A stretch of 64,000 nucleotides of DNA from Alteribacillus sp. YIM 98480 (GCF_009765375.1 NZ_VTOK01000002.1:1-64000), one strand, 5' to 3'; counted from the stretch's first letter, positions 18,194-27,849 are shown. The notes: generated from the sequence alone by a model not told the origin. A program made the numbers and translations.

Positions 18194-18637
18194 CTGGAAC
18201 TCATGGATCGTTTAAATGAAGATATGAAAAGTGCTCTTAAGGCTAAAGAAAAGAAACGGCTTTCTGTTATTCGCGGGGTTAAATCTTCCCTTCAAAATGA
18301 ATCCATTAAAGTTGGAAGAACTTTGAATGAAGAAGAAGCGATCAATGTGCTGAATCGTGAACAAAAACAACGGAAAGATTCCCTCCATGAGTTTAAGAAA
18401 GCAGGCAGAGAGGACTTGGCAAAAGAAACGGAAGAAGAATTGATCATTCTCTCTGAGTATTTGCCAGAACAGCTCACAGAGAAAGAAATTGAAGATATTG
18501 TAAAGCAAGTAATACATGACACTGGGGCATCTTCAAAAAGCGATATGGGAAAAGTGATGTCTGCTGTCATGCCTAAAGTAAAAGGCAAAGTAGATGGATC
18601 ACAAGTGAACCAGCTTGTACAAAAGCATTTATCTTAA
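18194..18637 (+). CDS. yqeY: YqeY, GatB/YqeY domain protein
   Basis: A 147-residue protein of the YqeY family, related to the tail domain of GatB and thought to bind tRNA; its role in cells is unclear. The first in-frame ATG (18203) is 19 bases from the ribosome site GAGAGG (18178-18183). A CTG at 18194 is 10 bases away and gives M-E-L-M-D-R-L-N, which aligns with the B. subtilis start M-S-L-L-E-R-L-N as I remember it. I therefore place the start at CTG; if ATG is used the protein is 144 residues. A terminator follows. Confidence 0.85.
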   Translation: MELMDRLNEDMKSALKAKEKKRLSVIRGVKSSLQNESIKVGRTLNEEEAINVLNREQKQRKDSLHEFKKAGREDLAKETEEELIILSEYLPEQLTEKEIEDIVKQVIHDTGASSKSDMGKVMSAVMPKVKGKVDGSQVNQLVQKHLS

Positions 18638-18641
18638 TGAA

Positions 18642-18673
18642 GGAGCATCTCCTGAGCGGAGGTGCTCTTTTTA
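18642..18673 (+). terminator. Terminator of rpsU-yqeY
   Basis: GGAGCATCTCC pairs with GGAGGTGCTC around TGAGC, and TTTTT follows. Confidence 0.8.
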
Positions 18674-18744
18674 CATTCGCTGAATGCTGTATTATGGTAG
18701 AGAATAACTCATAAGTGGTATAATTAGTTATATCTCAACTTTTT

Positions 18745-18770
18745 TGAAACCATTTGTTAACCAGCCCGTA
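18745..18770 (+). promoter_or_regulatory. Sigma-W promoter of the nfeD1-floA operon
   Basis: TGAAAC (18745-18750), 16 bases, then CGTA (18767-18770) is the sigma-W consensus. In B. subtilis the yqeZ-floA-yqfB operon is a known sigma-W target, so position and sequence agree. Confidence 0.85.
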
Positions 18771-18843
18771 AAGTGTAGAAGATCTTTTATTTTAGCTGCT
18801 TTCATACATATAGGATTAATTGAGTAGGAAACGAGGGAAGTGA

Positions 18844-20160
18844 ATGTTTAAGCATAATAAAATAATAGTCTTCCTGTTGTTTTTCATTGTTTTCTTTTCA
18901 AGTTCAGAGCCAGGTTATTCTCAAACTTCTTCGAATGATTTAGTGTATGTAATCCCAGTAGAACAAACAGTGGAACGAGGCTTAGAAGCTTTTCTGGAGC
19001 GTTCAGTGAATGAAGCAGAAGAAGCAGGAGCTGATCATATTATTTTTGAAATTGATACTCCTGGCGGAGCTGTTGATGCAGCTGGAAATATCGCAGCAAT
19101 TATTAGGAATGCGCCTGTTCCTACAACTGCTTTTGTAACAGATGAAGCTATGTCTGCTGGAGCTTTTATCGCTTTAAATGCTGACGAGATAGCCATGGCT
19201 CCTAGCACAGAAATGGGAGCAGCTCAGGTTATAGATGGGTCTGGTAACGCAGCCGGTGATAAAGCTCAATCAGCTTGGATTAAAAATATGAAGGGTGCTG
19301 CCGAGTTAAATGGGAGAGATCCAGAATACGCCATTGCTATGGCAGACCCCTCCGTTGATCTTGAAGAATATCGTGCTGGAGAAGGAAGTCTCTTGTCTTT
19401 AACTGCATCAGAAGCAGAAGAAGTAGGTTACACAGAACATATTGTAGAGGACAGAGTAGAGTTGCTTTCGGCTTTAAATTTAGAAGATGCGGAGATTCAA
19501 GAAGCAGATGTTTCTATTGCAGAACATATTGCGCGTTTTGTTACAAACCCAATCATCATTCCAATCTTATTAAGTGTAGGAAGCCTGGGTTTAATTCTTG
19601 AATTGTACTCTCCAGGATTTGGAATTCCAGGAATCATGGGGGCCGGTTCTTTGTTTTTATTTTTCTTCGGGCATGCTATTGCCGGATTCGCTGGAATGGA
19701 ATCTATTGTGCTCTTTGTTGCGGGATTAGTACTGCTGATAATAGAGCTTTTTGTTCCAGGGTTTGGGATATTTGGGTTTTTAGGTATAGGAGCGATGATT
19801 GGCAGCATGATATTAGCTTCTTTTTCTACCTTAAATATTGTATTATCAATTTTAATTGCTGCCGTCGTATCTATAGCTGCTGCTGCTCTTCTTTTTAGTG
19901 TATTCGGAAAAAAAGGACCAATGAAACGGTTGGTTCTTGAAGATTCAGTCAATACAAACGAAGGGTATATTTCCAATGTCAGCCGCAACGAGCTAGTGGG
20001 AAAAACGGGGAAATCATTAACACCTCTGCGTCCTTCTGGTTCTATTTTAGTCGGGGAGGAGAGACTTGACGTTGTAACGGAAGGAGGATATATTGAACAA
20101 GGTAAGAATGTGAAAATCGTAGCGGTACAAGGTTCAAGAATTATTGTTAGAAATCTTTAG
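18844..20160 (+). CDS. yqeZ: NfeD-family membrane serine protease (NfeD1, YqeZ)
   Basis: A 438-residue protein with an N-terminal signal segment (residues 8-25) and a ClpP-like serine protease domain (about 30-230; EIDTPGGAVDAAG and DEAMSAGAFIALNAD, the latter with the nucleophile Ser). A set of hydrophobic helices (about 235-355) and an OB-fold at the end (TPLRPSGSILVGEERLDVVTEGGYIEQG) complete it. The family partners with flotillin in membrane microdomains and responds to envelope stress. First gene of a sigma-W-type operon with floA and yqfB. Length equals the B. subtilis protein. Confidence 0.92.
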   Translation: MFKHNKIIVFLLFFIVFFSSSEPGYSQTSSNDLVYVIPVEQTVERGLEAFLERSVNEAEEAGADHIIFEIDTPGGAVDAAGNIAAIIRNAPVPTTAFVTDEAMSAGAFIALNADEIAMAPSTEMGAAQVIDGSGNAAGDKAQSAWIKNMKGAAELNGRDPEYAIAMADPSVDLEEYRAGEGSLLSLTASEAEEVGYTEHIVEDRVELLSALNLEDAEIQEADVSIAEHIARFVTNPIIIPILLSVGSLGLILELYSPGFGIPGIMGAGSLFLFFFGHAIAGFAGMESIVLFVAGLVLLIIELFVPGFGIFGFLGIGAMIGSMILASFSTLNIVLSILIAAVVSIAAAALLFSVFGKKGPMKRLVLEDSVNTNEGYISNVSRNELVGKTGKSLTPLRPSGSILVGEERLDVVTEGGYIEQGKNVKIVAVQGSRIIVRNL

Positions 20161-20181
20161 TATAAAAGAGGAGGAATAGAA

Positions 20182-21198
20182 TTGGACATGTCATTTGACT
20201 TAACTTTAATTATTGTATTGGCATTGGTACTAATTGCCCTTGCCGTATTATTTACATTTGTTCCGGTTATGTTGTGGATCTCCGCACTTGCCGCCGGAGT
20301 GAAAATTGGAATTTTTCAATTGGTGGGAATGAGGCTTAGAAGAGTTATTCCAGCAAGGGTTGTAAACCCGCTGATTAAGGCTGAAAAAGCTGGCTTGGAT
20401 ATAGAGTTAAACAAACTCGAAGGCCATTACCTTGCAGGTGGTAATGTAGACCGTGTAGTTAATGCCCTTATTGCTGCTCAAAGAGCCAACATCGAGCTTA
20501 CGTTCGAGCGTTGTGCGGCGATTGATTTAGCAGGACGAGACGTGCTGGAAGCAGTACAGATGAGCGTAAATCCAAAAGTTATTGAAACACCTTTTATAGC
20601 AGGTGTAGCAATGGACGGAATTGAAGTGAAAGCAAAAGCGCGGATCACCGTTCGGGCTAATATCGACCGTCTCGTTGGGGGGGCTGGAGAAGATACAGTT
20701 ATTGCAAGGGTTGGGGAAGGTATCGTTTCAACAATAGGTTCTTCTACCGATCACAAAGCTGTGTTAGAAAATCCAGACATGATTTCACAAACTGTCCTTA
20801 AAAAAGGACTTGATTCAGGTACAGCTTTTGAAATTTTATCTATCGATATTGCTGATATCGACATTGGCAAAAACATCGGTGCAGGGCTTCAAACAGATCA
20901 AGCTGAAGCAGATAAGAAAATTGCTCAGGCTAAAGCGGAAGAACGCCGTGCGATGGCTGTGGCTCATGAGCAAGAAATGAAAGCGAAAGTAGAAGAAATG
21001 CGCGCGAAGGTAGTAGAAGCCGAAGCTGAAGTTCCAATGGCTATGGCTGAGGCTCTTAAATCAGGGAACCTTGGCGTCATGGATTATATGAATATCCAAA
21101 ACGTTAGTGCTGACACAGATATGAGAGAATCCATCGGTAAAGAAACAAAAAGTAATGAAGACGGGTATGATAATTCAGGACCAACTAAAAACAGATAA
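20182..21198 (+). CDS. floA: Flotillin-like protein FloA
   Basis: A 338-residue scaffold of functional membrane microdomains. It has a membrane-inserted hairpin near the N-terminus (residues 6-45), an SPFH/band-7 body ([37 protein letters not shown]) and a helical C-terminus rich in EA repeats (about 245-295). Start TTG at 20182 is placed by AGAGGAGGA six bases upstream; an ATG two codons later is possible. Second gene of the sigma-W operon. Confidence 0.95.
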   Translation: MDMSFDLTLIIVLALVLIALAVLFTFVPVMLWISALAAGVKIGIFQLVGMRLRRVIPARVVNPLIKAEKAGLDIELNKLEGHYLAGGNVDRVVNALIAAQRANIELTFERCAAIDLAGRDVLEAVQMSVNPKVIETPFIAGVAMDGIEVKAKARITVRANIDRLVGGAGEDTVIARVGEGIVSTIGSSTDHKAVLENPDMISQTVLKKGLDSGTAFEILSIDIADIDIGKNIGAGLQTDQAEADKKIAQAKAEERRAMAVAHEQEMKAKVEEMRAKVVEAEAEVPMAMAEALKSGNLGVMDYMNIQNVSADTDMRESIGKETKSNEDGYDNSGPTKNR

Positions 21199-21228
21199 TA
21201 ACAGCTTGTACATTTAGGGGGTGCACCC

Positions 21229-21783
21229 TTGGAAGCCATTTTTGAATTATTAATGAATAACTTTCTTTTCATTGCTCTTTTAATTGGCGGGCTTATTTCC
21301 GTCTTCAATCGAAACAAGCAGCAAGAAGAAGCAAATAAGAAAACAAAGCAGGAAGACACCAACAGAAAAGAAGTAGATTGGGAAACAATTTTTCAACAGG
21401 AAAGTGATCGAAATGACGTTCCCGAACACAGACGTCCGACAAAACCAGTACCGGAGGCAGAAGCAGAATTAGTCAAACCAGAAAACCAAGAAATAAGCAA
21501 AACGCATGAACAATATAAGGAGAGAATAGAAGAACTTAGAAAAAAAAGAGAGACAGCGGAAGAAAAAATGAAAAATATAGAAGCTTCTCCGGTGTTTGAT
21601 GAGGGGATTGGCAGCGATGTACCAATAGCCCAGCAATCACGCAGTATTTCTCGGTCTCGGTTTGCTTCTATTTCACGGAAAGAAGCAATCAACGGAGTCA
21701 TTTGGTCTGAAATTTTAAGTGAGCCGAAAGCCCGCCGGCCTCATGCGAATAATTTTTACCGAAAATATTATAAAAAAAGCTGA
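21229..21783 (+). CDS. yqfB: YqfB-like protein of the floA operon
   Basis: A 184-residue protein: one membrane segment (residues 9-24, LMNNFLFIALLIGGLI), then a long, charged, probably disordered and coiled-coil region (HEQYKERIEELRKKRETAEEKMKN). It occupies the YqfB position after floA. The start is TTG at 21229 behind AGGGGG; no ATG is near. The function is unknown; context suggests a role with FloA and NfeD at the membrane. Confidence 0.7.
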   Translation: MEAIFELLMNNFLFIALLIGGLISVFNRNKQQEEANKKTKQEDTNRKEVDWETIFQQESDRNDVPEHRRPTKPVPEAEAELVKPENQEISKTHEQYKERIEELRKKRETAEEKMKNIEASPVFDEGIGSDVPIAQQSRSISRSRFASISRKEAINGVIWSEILSEPKARRPHANNFYRKYYKKS

Positions 21784-21806
21784 GTCAATTTGACTCAGCT
21801 TTTTTA
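21773..21806 (+). terminator. Terminator of the floA operon
   Basis: AAAAAGCTGAGTCA and TGACTCAGCTTTTT form a perfect stem with a three-base loop; the stop codon of yqfB lies inside the left arm. The 21807-22059 gap beyond it has no gene; it contains only a small CGTAC/GTACG stem at about 21850. Confidence 0.85.
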
Positions 21807-22059
21807 TTTCAAAGTATAAGGTTTATAAATAATATAAGCAAGGATTTAACGTACTGGAGGTGGTACGACTACAGCCGTTGACCTTTTGTTAGGCAGTTTC
21901 CTTTACATACAAGCCGAATTTTCAATATTTATGAAAACTGTACAACCATTTAACAGGGACCCTGCTTTTTGTATAAATATTTAGCCGAAGCCAAGTTCTT
22001 TAAATGGTGATACATAAAATGCATCTGTCATATGAATAGAATTAGAGGGGGGCATGTGG

Positions 22060-22368
22060 ATGTTGGAGCGCTGGAAACAATCCGCTAAACAATGGGTAAC
22101 CGGTAAAATGAACCTGCCAGAAGACGTACTCTTGGACGTGCCTCGTCTAACGATGATAGGACAGCTTCACTTGCATGTTGAAAATCACCGCGGAGTTTTG
22201 CACTTTTCTAAAGAACTTGTGCGGTTGAAACTTTCGTATGGTGAGCTATCCATAAAAGGGAAAGACTTTGTAATAAAAACCATTCTTCCAAACGAATTAT
22301 TATTAGAAGGAACGATTGATGAAGTTCGTTATTTAAATGGAAGAGAAACGGGAGGAGCACATGAATAG
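22060..22368 (+). CDS. yqfC: Sporulation protein YqfC
   Basis: A 102-residue YabP/YqfC-family protein (LDVPRLTMIGQLHLHVENHRGVLHFSKELVRLKL). In B. subtilis yqfC and yqfD are mother-cell sporulation genes under sigma-E. ATG 22060 has AGAGGGGGG at eight bases; the ATG at 22054 would be too close to it. It overlaps yqfD by 8 bases, so the two form one unit. Confidence 0.9.
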   Translation: MLERWKQSAKQWVTGKMNLPEDVLLDVPRLTMIGQLHLHVENHRGVLHFSKELVRLKLSYGELSIKGKDFVIKTILPNELLLEGTIDEVRYLNGRETGGAHE

Positions 22369-23542
22369 ACGACATGGACCTTCTGATATATACGTCAAAT
22401 TAACTGGTAATTATACTGAAGCTGTAGTTAATCAGTGTTTAAGAGAAGGAGTTATTATTAAAAACATTACGCGTGCTGAAGGAGAAAGCATGGAATGTTT
22501 TATTCCATCATCTGAACTTTCGTATTTAGAACGAATTGCAGAAGAGAGTGACTGTGAAGTTGAGGTATTAAAAGTTTCTTTAATTGAAAAATACACTACT
22601 CTGATGAAAAAGAGAGCAGGTTTCATAGCCGGAATGCTAATGTTTATAATATTGTTAATATTGTTATCGCAAATGGTTTGGAAAATTGAAATAGAAGGAG
22701 CACAGCCGGTTTTAGAACATAACATACAGAAAAACCTTCAAGACATGGGAATAACGACGGGAACATTTGCGTTTTTCTTACCTTCTCCTGAAGAAATTCA
22801 AAAAGAGATTCTTGACAAAACAGAAGGCACAACATGGATTGGAGTGGAGAAAAGAGGGACAACCTACCATTTTGAAGTGGTTGAACAATCACTTCCAGAA
22901 AAAGAAACACTGCCAGCACCCCGCCATATTATCGCAAAAAAAACAGCGGTTATAAATACTATTTATGCTGAAAAAGGACAGGTCTTAGTAAAGAAAAATG
23001 AGCTTGTTCACGAAGGAGACATTCTTATATCTGGTTTTATTGGAAAAGATAAACACGCTAGAACCGTAGCAGCGAAAGGAGAGGTGTTAGGTGAAACATG
23101 GTACAAGGTATCAGTTGAAATTCCTATGAAACCTCAAGCAGATACACTAACAGGTGAATCGGAAAAAAAATACTTCTTAAAAATGTTTGGATATGAACTT
23201 CCAATTTGGGGATTTTCTGCAGAATCAGCATTTGATGTATATAAAAAAAGCGATAGAAAATACGATTTAGAATTGTGGGGAAAAGTATTTCCTATCAATT
23301 GGAATGTAACGACCTTTCAAGAAAGTAACATAGTTAATCAATCTTCTTCTAGTAAGGAAACATTTCGACAAGCAAAGCATGCAGCTGAAAACAAAATAAA
23401 AAACCGGCTAGGTGGAGAAGCTGTTATTAAAGAGGGGAAAATTTTGCACGAGGAGTCTCAGAATGGTAAAGTAAAATTAGTTATGCATTACCAAGTATTA
23501 GAAGACATTACATCGGAAGCACCGATCATCCAAGGAGAATGA
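22361..23542 (+). CDS. yqfD: Sporulation protein YqfD
   Basis: A 393-residue protein with one central membrane segment (about residues 85-105, RAGFIAGMLMFIILLILLSQMVW) and a large extracytoplasmic part (GKVFPINWNVTTFQESN). The family is required for efficient sporulation in some Bacillota. ATG 22361 follows GGGAGGAGC; the frame extends eight codons upstream without a better site. phoH starts within the last bases. Confidence 0.93.
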   Translation: MNRRHGPSDIYVKLTGNYTEAVVNQCLREGVIIKNITRAEGESMECFIPSSELSYLERIAEESDCEVEVLKVSLIEKYTTLMKKRAGFIAGMLMFIILLILLSQMVWKIEIEGAQPVLEHNIQKNLQDMGITTGTFAFFLPSPEEIQKEILDKTEGTTWIGVEKRGTTYHFEVVEQSLPEKETLPAPRHIIAKKTAVINTIYAEKGQVLVKKNELVHEGDILISGFIGKDKHARTVAAKGEVLGETWYKVSVEIPMKPQADTLTGESEKKYFLKMFGYELPIWGFSAESAFDVYKKSDRKYDLELWGKVFPINWNVTTFQESNIVNQSSSSKETFRQAKHAAENKIKNRLGGEAVIKEGKILHEESQNGKVKLVMHYQVLEDITSEAPIIQGE

Positions 23543-23547
23543 GAAGA

Positions 23548-24561
23548 TTGACAGAAAAGCAAGTTATTTCACTCCAAGTAAAAGATACAAACGAAATACA
23601 AATGTTGTTCGGACCTAATGATGTACATTTAAAACGTATGGAAGAAAAATTGAATGTCTCCATTATTACTAGAGGCGAATCATTGATCGTTTCAGGGTCT
23701 GATAATACTGCAAATTTAATAAAAGAAGTACTCGATGCGCTTATTCGCATGTTAAGAAACGGAATGAAGCTCTCTGAACGAGACATTATTTATGCGATCC
23801 AATTAGCGCAGGAAGATAAGCTTGATCAACTTGAAGATTTATACCAAGAAACAATTGCGGTCAATACTAAAGGGAAACCAATTGTTGTAAAAACGCTTGG
23901 ACAAAAAGAATATATTGATACGATTAGGCATAAAGATCTCATTTTTGGAATTGGACCAGCCGGGACAGGTAAAACGTATTTAGCTGTAATCATGGCAGTG
24001 AATGCTTTAAAAGATGGAAAAGTAAAACGAATTGTTCTCACTCGTCCTGCAGTAGAAGCAGGAGAAAGTCTTGGTTTTTTACCAGGTGATCTAAAAGAAA
24101 AGGTTGATCCTTATTTAAGACCTTTATATGATGCTCTTCATGACATTTTCGGAGTGGAGCATACGGCCAGATTGATGGAGCGGGGAACTATTGAAATCGC
24201 GCCGCTTGCGTATATGCGAGGACGTACACTTGAAGATGCCTTTGTCATTTTAGATGAAGCGCAAAATACAACAAAAGAGCAAATTAAAATGTTTTTAACC
24301 CGACTTGGCTTTGGATCAAAAATGGTAGTTAATGGCGATCTTACGCAAATTGATTTACCAAAAGGCCAGCAGTCTGGATTGAAAACAGCTGTGCAAATTT
24401 TAAAATCTATTCAAACCATTGGATTGGTGTACCTTCAGCCAACTGATGTAGTTAGACATACGCTTGTACAGCAAATACTAGATGCATATGACGAAGCCGA
24501 GCCTTCTCGATTTTCCAGCAGGCAGTCTAACCAAAGTAAAACGAACGGAAGCACGGGTTAG
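23548..24561 (+). CDS. phoH: PhoH family ATPase
   Basis: A 337-residue ATPase with Walker A GPAGTGKT (about residue 140), Walker B VILDEAQN and an N-terminal KH-like region. PhoH proteins act on RNA and are often linked to ybeY, as here. TTG at 23548 gives MTEKQVISLQVKDTNEI, the family N-terminus, ten bases after GGAG; the ATG at 23539 is almost on top of that site. In B. subtilis pgpH separates phoH from ybeY; here only 10 bases do. Confidence 0.94.
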   Translation: MTEKQVISLQVKDTNEIQMLFGPNDVHLKRMEEKLNVSIITRGESLIVSGSDNTANLIKEVLDALIRMLRNGMKLSERDIIYAIQLAQEDKLDQLEDLYQETIAVNTKGKPIVVKTLGQKEYIDTIRHKDLIFGIGPAGTGKTYLAVIMAVNALKDGKVKRIVLTRPAVEAGESLGFLPGDLKEKVDPYLRPLYDALHDIFGVEHTARLMERGTIEIAPLAYMRGRTLEDAFVILDEAQNTTKEQIKMFLTRLGFGSKMVVNGDLTQIDLPKGQQSGLKTAVQILKSIQTIGLVYLQPTDVVRHTLVQQILDAYDEAEPSRFSSRQSNQSKTNGSTG

Positions 24562-24571
24562 GAGGACTATA

Positions 24572-25033
24572 ATGAATGTCACAATAGACCTAATTGATGA
24601 AACTGGATCCTTGACTGATAAAGATATGAACTTACTGCAAAATATCCTTCAAAAGGGCTGTGAACGTGAACAAGTACCCGCAGATTCAGAGCTGTCAGTG
24701 ACTATTGTAGATAACAAAACGATTCAAAGCATGAATCATCAATACCGCGGGATCGACAAACCTACCGATGTTATCTCGTTTGCATTAAATGATGAAGAAG
24801 AAATGCCTGATGATCCAAACGTTCCTAATTTACTTGGAGATATATTGATTAGTCTTGAGAAAGCTAAAGAGCAAGCTGAAGCTTATGGACACAGTTTAGA
24901 AAGAGAGCTTGGATTCTTAGCCGCTCACGGATTATTACATTTACTCGGCTACACACACGATACCACAGAAGCAGAGAAAGATATGTTTATCCGTCAAGAA
25001 TCCATTTTGAGAGATTATGGTCTTGAAAGATAG
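24572..25033 (+). CDS. ybeY: Endoribonuclease YbeY
   Basis: A 153-residue zinc metalloprotein for rRNA maturation and quality control. The zinc site is HGLLHLLGYTHD (H-x3-H-x5-H). ATG 24572 follows GGAGG; open frame upstream of it lies inside phoH and is not conserved. It overlaps dgkA by 17 bases. Confidence 0.95.
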   Translation: MNVTIDLIDETGSLTDKDMNLLQNILQKGCEREQVPADSELSVTIVDNKTIQSMNHQYRGIDKPTDVISFALNDEEEMPDDPNVPNLLGDILISLEKAKEQAEAYGHSLERELGFLAAHGLLHLLGYTHDTTEAEKDMFIRQESILRDYGLER

Positions 25034-25409
25034 GGGGAAAAAAGGATGGGGACGGTTTTTTCGTTCTTTTAAGTATGCTTCCCGCGGATTAATATATGTA
25101 TTATCAAAAGAGCAGAATATGCAATTACACACCGCTTTCGCCGTGCTCGTGGTAGTAATTGCTTTTCTTTTGCGTATTTCTTTGCATCACTTAATCATAT
25201 TAATCGTTGTTATTGCCGGGGTACTGGCTTTAGAAATTGTTAATACGGCCATTGAAAGAACCGTCGATCTCGTAACTGATGAATATCACCCTTTAGCAGA
25301 ACGGGCTAAGGATATTTCTGCTGCTGCAGTTTTTGTATTTAGCATTGCTGCTGTGGTCATTGGTATATTAATTTTTTATGAACCTGTTTTGTCGTTGTTT
25401 ACTAAATAA
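25017..25409 (+). CDS. dgkA: Undecaprenol/diacylglycerol kinase family protein
   Basis: A 130-residue DgkA-type integral membrane kinase. In Gram-positives this family mainly phosphorylates undecaprenol for cell-wall lipid recycling. It has a basic N-terminus, three membrane helices and the catalytic motif ALEIVNTAIERTVDLVTDEYHPLAERAKDISAAAV. The start is either the ATG at 25017 inside ybeY or a TTG two codons later; no strong ribosome site is visible, which suggests translational coupling. Confidence 0.93.
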   Translation: MVLKDRGKKGWGRFFRSFKYASRGLIYVLSKEQNMQLHTAFAVLVVVIAFLLRISLHHLIILIVVIAGVLALEIVNTAIERTVDLVTDEYHPLAERAKDISAAAVFVFSIAAVVIGILIFYEPVLSLFTK

Positions 25410-25429
25410 TAAAAAAGGAGAATGGAATA

Positions 25430-25843
25430 ATGACTACGGAAAAAGATTTGCTTAAGGAAGCAATCGAAGCCAGAAACCAAGCTTATGTTCCTTATTCTAA
25501 CTTTCCCGTTGGAGCTGCAGCAGTCAACGGAAACAATGAAATATTCAGCGGATGCAATATCGAAAATGCTTCCTATGGTTTAACAAATTGTGCTGAACGT
25601 ACGGCAGTCTTTAAAGCTGTCAGTCAAGGTAATCATGATCTGAAAACGATAGCTGTTGTAGCAGATACTGATGGACCTGTGTCTCCATGCGGTGCCTGCA
25701 GGCAAGTGTTGTCTGAATTTTTCCCTCCTGCAGGCAAAGTGATTTTAGGGAACTTAAAAGGTGATATTCAAGTAACAACTGTAGCAGAACTTTTACCTGG
25801 AGCATTCCAAGCGGAGGATTTTCAAGATGGACAAAATGTTTAA
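25430..25843 (+). CDS. cdd: Cytidine deaminase
   Basis: A 137-residue enzyme that converts cytidine and deoxycytidine to uridines. The zinc and catalytic motifs are [11 protein letters not shown] and PCGACRQVL. An AAAGGAG site precedes the ATG. It overlaps era by 17 bases, as is common (cdd-era). Complete. Confidence 0.97.
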   Translation: MTTEKDLLKEAIEARNQAYVPYSNFPVGAAAVNGNNEIFSGCNIENASYGLTNCAERTAVFKAVSQGNHDLKTIAVVADTDGPVSPCGACRQVLSEFFPPAGKVILGNLKGDIQVTTVAELLPGAFQAEDFQDGQNV

Positions 25844-26729
25844 ATCAGGTTTTGCTGCATTAATAGGCAGACCAAATGCAGGGAAATCAACATTATTAAA
25901 TCATATTATTGGTGAAAAAATTGCAATAATGAGCGATAAACCGCAAACAACGAGAAATAAAATTCAAGGGGTATATACAACTTCTGACTCTCAGATTGTT
26001 TTTATTGACACCCCGGGTATTCATAAACCGAAACATAAATTAGGGGACTTCATGGTCCAAACTGCTGTACAATCCTTACAAGAAGTTGATATCATATTAT
26101 TTCTTGTTGACGCTGCTCAAAAGTACGGTGCGGGTGAAGAATTTATTATTAATAAGCTGAAACAAACGTCCACACCCGTTTTTTTAGTTATAAATAAAGT
26201 GGATCAAATTCATCCTGACAACCTGCTTGAGAAAATTGAGCAATATCGTAAGCTTGCTGATTTTGCAGAGGTAATACCTATTTCAGCTCTTAAAGGAAAT
26301 AATGTAGAAACGCTGCTTGAGCAGATTACACAGTACATGGAAGAAGGGCCGCAATACTATCCGGAAGACCAGATCACGGACCATCCGGAACGTTTTGTCA
26401 TTAGTGAGCTCGTCCGTGAAAAAGTTCTTCATTTAACAACAGAAGAAATACCGCACTCTATCGCTGTTTCGATTGAACAAATAAAAGAAAGAGAAAATGG
26501 AGCGGTATATATATCTGCTGTTATTGTGGTCGAACGTTCTTCGCAAAAAGGAATTATTATTGGCAAACAAGGAAGGATGCTAAAAGAAATTGGCCAACGC
26601 TCCCGCCATGACATTGAAACGCTTTTAGGTTCAAAAGTGTTTCTTGATCTATGGGTTAAGGTTCAAAAAGACTGGAGAAACAATCAATATCAGCTTAATG
26701 AACATGGTTATAAAGAGGATGAGTATTAA
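25827..26729 (+). CDS. era: GTPase Era
   Basis: A 300-residue GTPase needed for 16S rRNA processing and 30S assembly. G1 is [10 protein letters not shown]2 the region [10 protein letters not shown]3 DTPGIH and G4 NKVD; a C-terminal KH domain binds 16S rRNA ([23 protein letters not shown]). A GCGGAGG site precedes the ATG at 25827. Confidence 0.97.
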   Translation: MDKMFKSGFAALIGRPNAGKSTLLNHIIGEKIAIMSDKPQTTRNKIQGVYTTSDSQIVFIDTPGIHKPKHKLGDFMVQTAVQSLQEVDIILFLVDAAQKYGAGEEFIINKLKQTSTPVFLVINKVDQIHPDNLLEKIEQYRKLADFAEVIPISALKGNNVETLLEQITQYMEEGPQYYPEDQITDHPERFVISELVREKVLHLTTEEIPHSIAVSIEQIKERENGAVYISAVIVVERSSQKGIIIGKQGRMLKEIGQRSRHDIETLLGSKVFLDLWVKVQKDWRNNQYQLNEHGYKEDEY

Positions 26730-26907
26730 TTTTACGAACCATCACTTGGAAAAATATACAGCAGGTTAAGCGGCTCAAATGCCCCCGATAAATTAAACTT
26801 TTACGAATGTATCCATATAGGGAAAAATTACAGGTCATGCTTTTTGGTTATTAAGCCATTCTATGTAATAACAGCAATTATGCTGGAAGAAGAAAGGGTG
26901 GCTTACC

Positions 26908-27054
26908 ATGTTTGAAGACCGTGATTTTTCCTGGAAATACTTTTTTATGACAGGAAACATTAACGCTTATCTTTTAACAAAAGAATTAGAACAGGCTAAC
27001 TTCTCCGAAGAAAATGAAGATCAGCTCTCTTTCATGGAGGATGAGATGGAGTAA
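26908..27054 (+). CDS. yqzL: YqzL family small protein
   Basis: A 48-residue protein (MFEDRDFSWKYFFMTGNINA and onward) with an acidic tail. It fits the YqzL family by the W-x-x-F-x-x-T-G-N-x-x-x-Y-L-L pattern and by its position between era and recO. AAAGGGTGG precedes the ATG. The function is unknown. Confidence 0.8.
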   Translation: MFEDRDFSWKYFFMTGNINAYLLTKELEQANFSEENEDQLSFMEDEME

Positions 27055-27083
27055 AGCACAGTGCCTGTTAAGGAATGAAAGCC

Positions 27084-27830
27084 ATGCTCGATAAAGCAGA
27101 AGGAATTGTTCTGCGAACGATATCTTATGGAGAAACAAACGTTATATTAAGGTTGTACACACGGGAAGTTGGAAAAATTTCCGTTATGGCACGCGGAGCT
27201 AAAAAACCAAAAAATAGGTTTTCCGCTGTAGCGCAGCCATTTGTTTATGGAATGTTTTTGTATTACAAGGGGACAGGTATGAGTACCCTGAATCAAGGGG
27301 ACAGTATAGATTCTTTTCGAATCGTCCGAGGCGATATTTTTAAAACGGCTTATGCTTCCTATATGTCTGAACTGCTTGATAAGCTGACAGATGAAAAAGA
27401 GAGGAATCCTTATTTATTTGAAATGTTTTTACAGTTATTACAGAAAATGAATGAAGATAATGATCCAGAAATTTTGACCAGAATTTTTGAGACAAAAATG
27501 ACTGCTCAAGCTGGTATAAAACCGGAATTTGATAAATGTGTACGGTGTAGCAGGACAGAAGGAACGTTTAGTTTTTCTGTTAAAGAAGCAGGGTTTTTGT
27601 GCCAGGTTTGTAAAGCAGCAGATGATTACCGGTTCGACATTCAACCCAAAACGGTACAGCTATTAAGAACCTTTTTTTACATGGATGTAGAGAGGCTTGG
27701 TGAAATATCGTTAAAAAAGCAAACAAAAGATGAGCTAAAACAAGTATTACACACTTATTATGACGAATATTCCGGCTTAATTTTAAAATCCAAACGCTTT
27801 TTAGAACAAATGGAGAACTGGAATTTATAA
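27084..27830 (+). CDS. recO: DNA repair protein RecO
   Basis: A 248-residue recombination mediator that helps load RecA at gaps with RecF and RecR. It has the N-terminal OB-fold (EGIVLRTISYGETNVILRLYT) and a four-cysteine zinc site (CVRCSRTEG ... CQVCKA). ATG 27084 lies nine bases after AAGGA; the in-frame ATG at 27075 touches that site. Complete. Confidence 0.95.
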   Translation: MLDKAEGIVLRTISYGETNVILRLYTREVGKISVMARGAKKPKNRFSAVAQPFVYGMFLYYKGTGMSTLNQGDSIDSFRIVRGDIFKTAYASYMSELLDKLTDEKERNPYLFEMFLQLLQKMNEDNDPEILTRIFETKMTAQAGIKPEFDKCVRCSRTEGTFSFSVKEAGFLCQVCKAADDYRFDIQPKTVQLLRTFFYMDVERLGEISLKKQTKDELKQVLHTYYDEYSGLILKSKRFLEQMENWNL

Positions 27831-27849
27831 GAAGGTTTTAGAAGAAAAC

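Noticed and set aside
19497-19988. 163-residue frame antisense to nfeD1
   Set aside because: It lies wholly inside a recognised gene, with composition mirroring the membrane helices of the sense strand and no ribosome site.
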